Origin: Pannonibacter indicus
Lineage (GTDB): Bacteria; Pseudomonadota; Alphaproteobacteria; Rhizobiales; Stappiaceae
Reading direction: 5' to 3'
NCBI RefSeq assembly: GCF_001418225.1
Contig: NZ_LIPT01000011.1
Coordinates: 1-64,000 of the forward strand
Length of the DNA: 64,000 bases
This document shows, piece by piece, positions 59,933 to 64,000 of this stretch (its first letter is position 1; every line of letters starts with the position of its first letter). The translations under genes were made by a program, and so were the position numbers. Under the pieces are notes generated by a model. It saw only the letters and a list, made by a program, of their open reading frames with translations. It was not told the origin of the DNA and ran no database searches.

Positions 59933-61591
59933 ATGACCACAACCACCGGCGTCGAGGGCGGGTACTCCGAAGGAGGACTGCTCGACCGGGAACGCATCAT
60001 TGCAAAACCCGGCTTCAACCGCTGGCTCGTGCCGCCAGCAGCGCTTGCCATCCATCTGTGCATCGGCATGGCCTATGGCTTCAGCGTGTTCTGGCTGCCG
60101 CTGTCGCGCGCCATCGGCATCCAGCAATCCGTCACCTGCGAGGGCATGAGCCTCGTCACCGCGCTCTTCACCGCCTCCTGCGACTGGCGCGTGGCGGATC
60201 TGGGCTGGATCTACACCCTCTTCTTCGTCTTCCTTGGCTGCTCGGCGGCCATCTGGGGCGGCTGGCTGGAAAAGGCCGGGCCGCGCAAGGCGGGCGTCGT
60301 CTCCACCTTCTGCTGGTGCGGCGGCATTGCCGTGGCGGCGGTGGGCGTGATGACCCATCAGCTCTGGCTCATGTGGCTGGGCGCAGGCGTCATCGGCGGC
60401 ATCGGCCTTGGGCTTGGCTATATCTCGCCCGTCTCCACCCTGATCAAGTGGTTCCCGGACCGGCGCGGCATGGCAACCGGCATGGCCATCATGGGCTTTG
60501 GCGGCGGTGCCATGATCGGCGCGCCGCTGGCCGACCGGCTGATGAGCTACTTCGCAACGCCCACCAGCGTCGGCGTCTGGGAGACCTTCCTCGTCATGGC
60601 GGCGATCTACTTCGTCTTCATGCTGGGCGGCGCCTTCGGCTACCGTCTGCCGCCGGCCGGCTGGCGTCCGGAGGGCTGGACCCCGCCGCAGTCGAAGGCC
60701 ACCACCATGATCACCCAGCACCATGTGCACCTGAACAATGCGCACAAGACGCCGCAGTTCTGGATGATCTGGATCGTGCTCTGCATGAATGTCTCTGCCG
60801 GCATCGGCGTGATCGGCATGGCCTCGCCCATGCTGCAGGAAATCTTCTCCGGCAAACTGATCGGCCTGCCCGAACTCACCTTCAACGACCTGTCGGGTGA
60901 ACAGAAGGCCGCAATTGCGGCGATTGCCGCAGGCTTCACCGGGCTCCTGTCCCTGTTCAACATCGCAGGCCGCTTCTTCTGGGCCTCCCTGTCGGACCGG
61001 ATCGGACGGAAGAACACCTATTACACCTTCTTCCTGCTCGGCATCGTACTTTATGCCCTCGCCCCGACGGCGGCGCAGCTTGGCAACCAGCTGCTGTTCG
61101 TCGCCATCTTCGCGGTGATCCTGTCCATGTATGGCGGCGGCTTTGCAACCGTACCAGCCTATCTTGCCGACATCTTCGGCACCCAGTTCGTCGGGGCGAT
61201 CCATGGCCGCCTGCTGACGGCATGGGCAACCGCCGGCATCCTCGGCCCCGTGGTGGTGAACTATATCCGTGAGGCGCAGATCAGCGCGGGCATCCCCCGC
61301 GCGCAGGTCTATGACTTCACCATGTACATCCTCTGCGGCATGCTGCTGATCGGCCTCATTGCAAATGCGCTCGTCCGGCCGCTGGACAGGAAGTGGTACA
61401 TGTCCGAGACGGAAGTCGCGGCCCTGCAGGCCAAGGCCCGCACGGCGGATTCCAGCATTGCCCATGGCTCCTTCGGCATAGGCAAGGGGGGGCTCGACGC
61501 CAAGGCCGCACTCGCCTGGGCCGTGATGGTCATTCCGATCCTGTGGGGTGTCTGGATCACGCTGGAAAAGACCGCCGCCCTCTTCGGCTGA
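59933..61591 (+). CDS. MFS transporter of the OFA (oxalate/formate antiporter) family
   Basis: Membrane protein of 552 residues with about 12 main hydrophobic segments. The family features include the GMAYGFSVFWLPLSR start, the loop WFPDRRGMATGMAIMGFGGG, and RFFWASLSDRIGRKNTYYTFF at the start of the second half. GGGAGGAGACAGGA precedes the ATG. OFA members carry oxalate, formate or other small acids; formate dehydrogenase genes just downstream make formate or oxalate attractive, but the substrate is not proven. Confidence 0.9.
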   Translation: MTTTTGVEGGYSEGGLLDRERIIAKPGFNRWLVPPAALAIHLCIGMAYGFSVFWLPLSRAIGIQQSVTCEGMSLVTALFTASCDWRVADLGWIYTLFFVFLGCSAAIWGGWLEKAGPRKAGVVSTFCWCGGIAVAAVGVMTHQLWLMWLGAGVIGGIGLGLGYISPVSTLIKWFPDRRGMATGMAIMGFGGGAMIGAPLADRLMSYFATPTSVGVWETFLVMAAIYFVFMLGGAFGYRLPPAGWRPEGWTPPQSKATTMITQHHVHLNNAHKTPQFWMIWIVLCMNVSAGIGVIGMASPMLQEIFSGKLIGLPELTFNDLSGEQKAAIAAIAAGFTGLLSLFNIAGRFFWASLSDRIGRKNTYYTFFLLGIVLYALAPTAAQLGNQLLFVAIFAVILSMYGGGFATVPAYLADIFGTQFVGAIHGRLLTAWATAGILGPVVVNYIREAQISAGIPRAQVYDFTMYILCGMLLIGLIANALVRPLDRKWYMSETEVAALQAKARTADSSIAHGSFGIGKGGLDAKAALAWAVMVIPILWGVWITLEKTAALFG

Positions 61592-61683
61592 GGCTTTTCC
61601 TGCTAGAACAGGCTGGCCGGGCCTTACCTGCCCGGCCGGTTCCCGAAAAATGGAACTGCAGTGACCCTGCCGGCAGCGGACCC

Positions 61684-62628
61684 ATGATCGACAAGCTGGA
61701 AATGTTCATCGCCCTTGCCAACGAGCAGCACTTTGGCCGCGCCGCCGAAGTGATCGGCGTGACGCAACCAACTCTTTCATCTGCGATGAAGCAGCTGGAA
61801 GATCAGCTGGGTGTTCAGCTTATCCATCGTGGTTCACGGTATCAGGGACTGACGCCGGAAGGCGAAAAGGCACTGGAATGGGCGCTGCGCATCGTCGCCG
61901 ATGCCAGGGCGCTGAAGGCGGACATGCGGCAGGCGCGATCGGTCCTGTCGGGCAACTTGCGCATCGGCGCCATCCCCACGGCCCTGCCGATGGTGACGGA
62001 CCTGTCCGTGCCCTTCACCGAGCGCCACCCCAATGTGCGTGTCTCCATCCTGTCGCGCACCTCCGCCGAAATCCTCGAACAGCTGGAGCGGCTGGAGCTG
62101 GATGCCGGCATCACCTATCTTGATCCGCCGCCCGCCCGCCGCCTGACGGTGACCCCGCTCTACCGGGAGACTTACCGGCTGTTGTGCCGCGCCAGTTCGC
62201 AGGTTGCGCGCCGGGGCTCGCTGACCTGGGCGGAAGTGGGCACCATGCCCCTCTGCCTGCTGTCCGGCGACATGCAGAACCGGCGCATCGTGGACCGCTA
62301 CCTGCAGGAGGCCGGCATCAGCTCCATGCCGATGGTGGAATCCAATTCCATCATCGTGCTCGCCTCGCATGTCATGACGGGGCGCTGGGTCTCCGTCGTG
62401 CCGGAAAAGCTGGCGGTGCATTTTCTGGACCGCAAGGATCTGGCCGCCGTGCCCATCACCGCAGACCTGCCGGAGGACACTATGCCGGGGCAGGATGTCG
62501 GCCTCATCATCGCGCACCGCGAGCCGCTGACGCCGATGCTGGCGGCTCTGCTCGATCTTGCCCGCAAGTTCAACGCCGCCCTGGAGGAGGGCCGCAACGA
62601 TAGAAGGTTTCAATCAGCTGACGAATAG
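61684..62628 (+). CDS. LysR-family regulator, probably of the formate dehydrogenase operon
   Basis: Regulator of 314 residues with an N-terminal winged helix (about 1-60, with HFGRAAEVIGVTQPTLSSAMKQ interrupted only by usual substitutions) and a LysR substrate-binding domain (about 88-300). It lies 56 bases before the fds genes and in the same direction. Similar regulators accompany soluble NAD-dependent formate dehydrogenases in other proteobacteria. The ribosome site at ATG 61684 is weak. Confidence 0.92.
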   Translation: MIDKLEMFIALANEQHFGRAAEVIGVTQPTLSSAMKQLEDQLGVQLIHRGSRYQGLTPEGEKALEWALRIVADARALKADMRQARSVLSGNLRIGAIPTALPMVTDLSVPFTERHPNVRVSILSRTSAEILEQLERLELDAGITYLDPPPARRLTVTPLYRETYRLLCRASSQVARRGSLTWAEVGTMPLCLLSGDMQNRRIVDRYLQEAGISSMPMVESNSIIVLASHVMTGRWVSVVPEKLAVHFLDRKDLAAVPITADLPEDTMPGQDVGLIIAHREPLTPMLAALLDLARKFNAALEEGRNDRRFQSADE

Positions 62629-62647
62629 CCAGAATTGAAGTGGGAGA

Positions 62648-62670
62648 AATTCCGCCTAACATGCGGAATT
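62648..62670. promoter_or_regulatory. Perfect inverted repeat before the formate dehydrogenase operon
   Basis: AATTCCGC (62648-62655) and GCGGAATT (62663-62670) are exact reverse complements with a seven-base spacer. The inner bases fit a T-N11-A LysR box. It ends 14 bases before the fdsG ATG, just upstream of the GAGAGGA ribosome site, so as RNA it could also form a hairpin controlling translation. Confidence 0.5.
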
Positions 62671-62684
62671 GAGAGGAAAAACAC

Positions 62685-63164
62685 ATGACGGCACATCTGT
62701 CTGCCGACACGATTCGCTCCCTGACGCAGGAGATCGTGACGGCTCATTCGGCTCTTGAAGGGCCGCTTCTACCCATTCTCCATGCTGTGCAGGAGGCCTT
62801 CGGCTACGTGCCGCAGGACGCCCTGCCCGTGATTGCAGACGGTCTCAACCTGTCGCGCGCGGAAGTTCACGGCGTGATGAGCTTCTATCACGACTTCCGC
62901 CCGGAGCCTGCGGGCCGCCACGTGCTGAAGGTCTGCCGGGCCGAAGCCTGCCAGTCCATGGGCACCGATGCGCTGGCCGAAAAGCTGAAAGCAAGGCTTG
63001 GCATCGACTGGCATGGCACCACGAAGGACGGTGATGTGACGCTGGAGCCGGTCTACTGCCTCGGCCTTTGCGCGCAGAGCCCGGCCGCGATGCTGGACGG
63101 CGAGCTGTTTGCCCGGCTCGATGACGAAGGCATCGACGAAATGCTGGGAGGGATCGGCAAATGA
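62685..63164 (+). CDS. fdsG: NAD-dependent formate dehydrogenase, gamma subunit
   Basis: NuoE-like [2Fe-2S] subunit of 159 residues. Four cysteines expected to hold the cluster are in KVCRAEACQSMG and VYCLGLCAQSP. The C-terminal thioredoxin-like fold is intact. It passes electrons between the beta subunit and the rest of the complex. The next gene starts within its stop (ATGA), so they are coupled. The catalytic alpha subunit should lie beyond the window. Confidence 0.93.
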   Translation: MTAHLSADTIRSLTQEIVTAHSALEGPLLPILHAVQEAFGYVPQDALPVIADGLNLSRAEVHGVMSFYHDFRPEPAGRHVLKVCRAEACQSMGTDALAEKLKARLGIDWHGTTKDGDVTLEPVYCLGLCAQSPAAMLDGELFARLDDEGIDEMLGGIGK

Positions 63165-64000
63165 GCGTGACCATTTTCGTCCCCCGCGATGCGGCAGCAC
63201 TGGCCGTTGGTGCGGACAAGGTCGCCGCTGCCATTGAACAGGAAGCCGCCGCCCGTAATCTCGAAGTGACCATCATCCGCAACGGCTCGCGCGGCATGCT
63301 GTGGCTGGAAACGCTGGTCGAGGTGCGCACCCCGCAGGGCCGTGTGGCCTATGGCCCGGTAAAGGCCCCGGATGTGCCGTCCCTGTTCGATGCCGGGTTC
63401 CTGACCGGCGGCGCCCACCGGCTCGCCCATGGCCTCACCTCGGAAATCCCCTTCCTCAAGGGCCAGACACGCCTCACCTTCGCCCGCTGCGGCGTCACCG
63501 ATCCGCTGTCGCTGGAGGACTACCGCCACTACAAGGGCCTGCGCGGCCTTGAAGCAGCCGTTGCCATGGCGCCTGCCGAGATCGTGAAGCAGGTCACCGA
63601 TAGCGGCCTGCGCGGGCGCGGTGGCGCGGGTTTTCCGACCGGTATCAAGTGGAAGACCGTTGCGGACGCGAAGGCAGATCAGAAATACATCGTCTGCAAC
63701 GCCGACGAAGGCGACAGCGGCACCTTTGCCGACCGGATGATCATGGAGGGTGATCCCTTCGTGCTGATCGAGGGTATGGCGATTGCCGCCATCGCCGTGG
63801 GCGCGACCAAGGGCTATATCTACACCCGTTCCGAATATCCGCATGCCATCGCGGTGATGCAGAAGGCGATCGAGATTGCCCGTCGCGAGGGCATTCTTGG
63901 CGCATCCGTGCTGGGCTCGCCGCATGCTTTCGACATGGAAGTGCGCGTTGGTGCGGGCGCTTATGTCTGCGGCGAGGAAACGTCGCTTCTGAACAGTCTC
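63161..64000 (+). CDS. fdsB: NAD-dependent formate dehydrogenase, beta subunit, partial
   Basis: The first 280 residues of a NuoF-like flavoprotein; the frame is open at the window end. An N-terminal thioredoxin-like domain (about 1-115) is followed by the FMN- and NADH-binding domain with GLRGRGGAGFPTGIKW (near 146-161), NADEGDSGTFADR and GAGAYVCGEETSLLNS. In the complex it reduces NAD with electrons from formate. The ATG overlaps the fdsG stop. Confidence 0.93.
   Translation, partial: MSVTIFVPRDAAALAVGADKVAAAIEQEAAARNLEVTIIRNGSRGMLWLETLVEVRTPQGRVAYGPVKAPDVPSLFDAGFLTGGAHRLAHGLTSEIPFLKGQTRLTFARCGVTDPLSLEDYRHYKGLRGLEAAVAMAPAEIVKQVTDSGLRGRGGAGFPTGIKWKTVADAKADQKYIVCNADEGDSGTFADRMIMEGDPFVLIEGMAIAAIAVGATKGYIYTRSEYPHAIAVMQKAIEIARREGILGASVLGSPHAFDMEVRVGAGAYVCGEETSLLNSL

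Overview
The window is high-GC DNA from an alphaproteobacterium, most likely of the order Hyphomicrobiales (Rhizobiales), perhaps a Stappiaceae-type lineage such as Labrenzia or Pannonibacter. This placement is inference. It rests on the block lon-clpX-clpP-tig, glnB-glnA behind a sigma-54 promoter, amidase-mrcA-prfB, an RNase E with an acidic insert in its S1 domain, and aroQ-accB-accC-aat. The first ~36 kb is core housekeeping and the remaining ~27 kb is accessory catabolism and transport.

Region by region. 1-1041: the end of an IS3-family element that has cut an RsbQ-like alpha/beta hydrolase. 1302-9100: tRNA-Val(TAC), HU, Lon, ClpX, ClpP, trigger factor and tRNA-Leu(TAG), all on the minus strand. 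9301-20921: NAD(P)HX repair enzyme (minus), then glnB, glnA and tyrS, a large AsmA-like protein (minus), a peroxiredoxin, a ferritin-like protein and an M23 peptidase. 21006-26294: prfB (with a programmed +1 frameshift), PBP1A and amidase (minus). 27110-36669: RNase E, an aminotransferase (minus), a BepA-like M48 protease, a DsbA-like protein, aroQ, accBC and aat.

36895-46514 is a complete oxidative L-fucose pathway: L-fucose dehydrogenase, L-fuconate dehydratase, diketo-deoxyfuconate hydrolase, a sugar ABC transporter, L-fuconolactonase and 2-keto-3-deoxy-L-fuconate dehydrogenase in one minus-strand operon. A divergent IclR regulator lies over two operator-like palindromes, and the mutarotase gene fucU follows. 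The expected products are pyruvate and L-lactate.

46867-54418 is the most interesting part. A GntR/UTRA regulator and a Gfo/Idh/MocA protein diverge from an operon encoding an SsuD-family flavin monooxygenase, an aldo/keto reductase, a flavin reductase and a TRAP transporter. The three enzymes match the core of the sulfoquinovose monooxygenase (sulfo-SMO) pathway of Agrobacterium, in which sulfoquinovose gives sulfite and 6-oxo-glucose and the latter is reduced to glucose. Here uptake would be by TRAP rather than ABC, and the Gfo/Idh/MocA protein may be the NAD-dependent sulfoquinovosidase. A YeiH-family exporter gene (54865-55920) follows and could handle the sulfite or sulfate released.

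56025-64000: an NtrC-type response regulator and Cache-domain histidine kinase, an OFA-family (oxalate/formate type) MFS transporter behind a near-consensus sigma-54 promoter, a LysR regulator, and the start of an NAD-dependent formate dehydrogenase operon (gamma subunit, then beta subunit cut by the window end).
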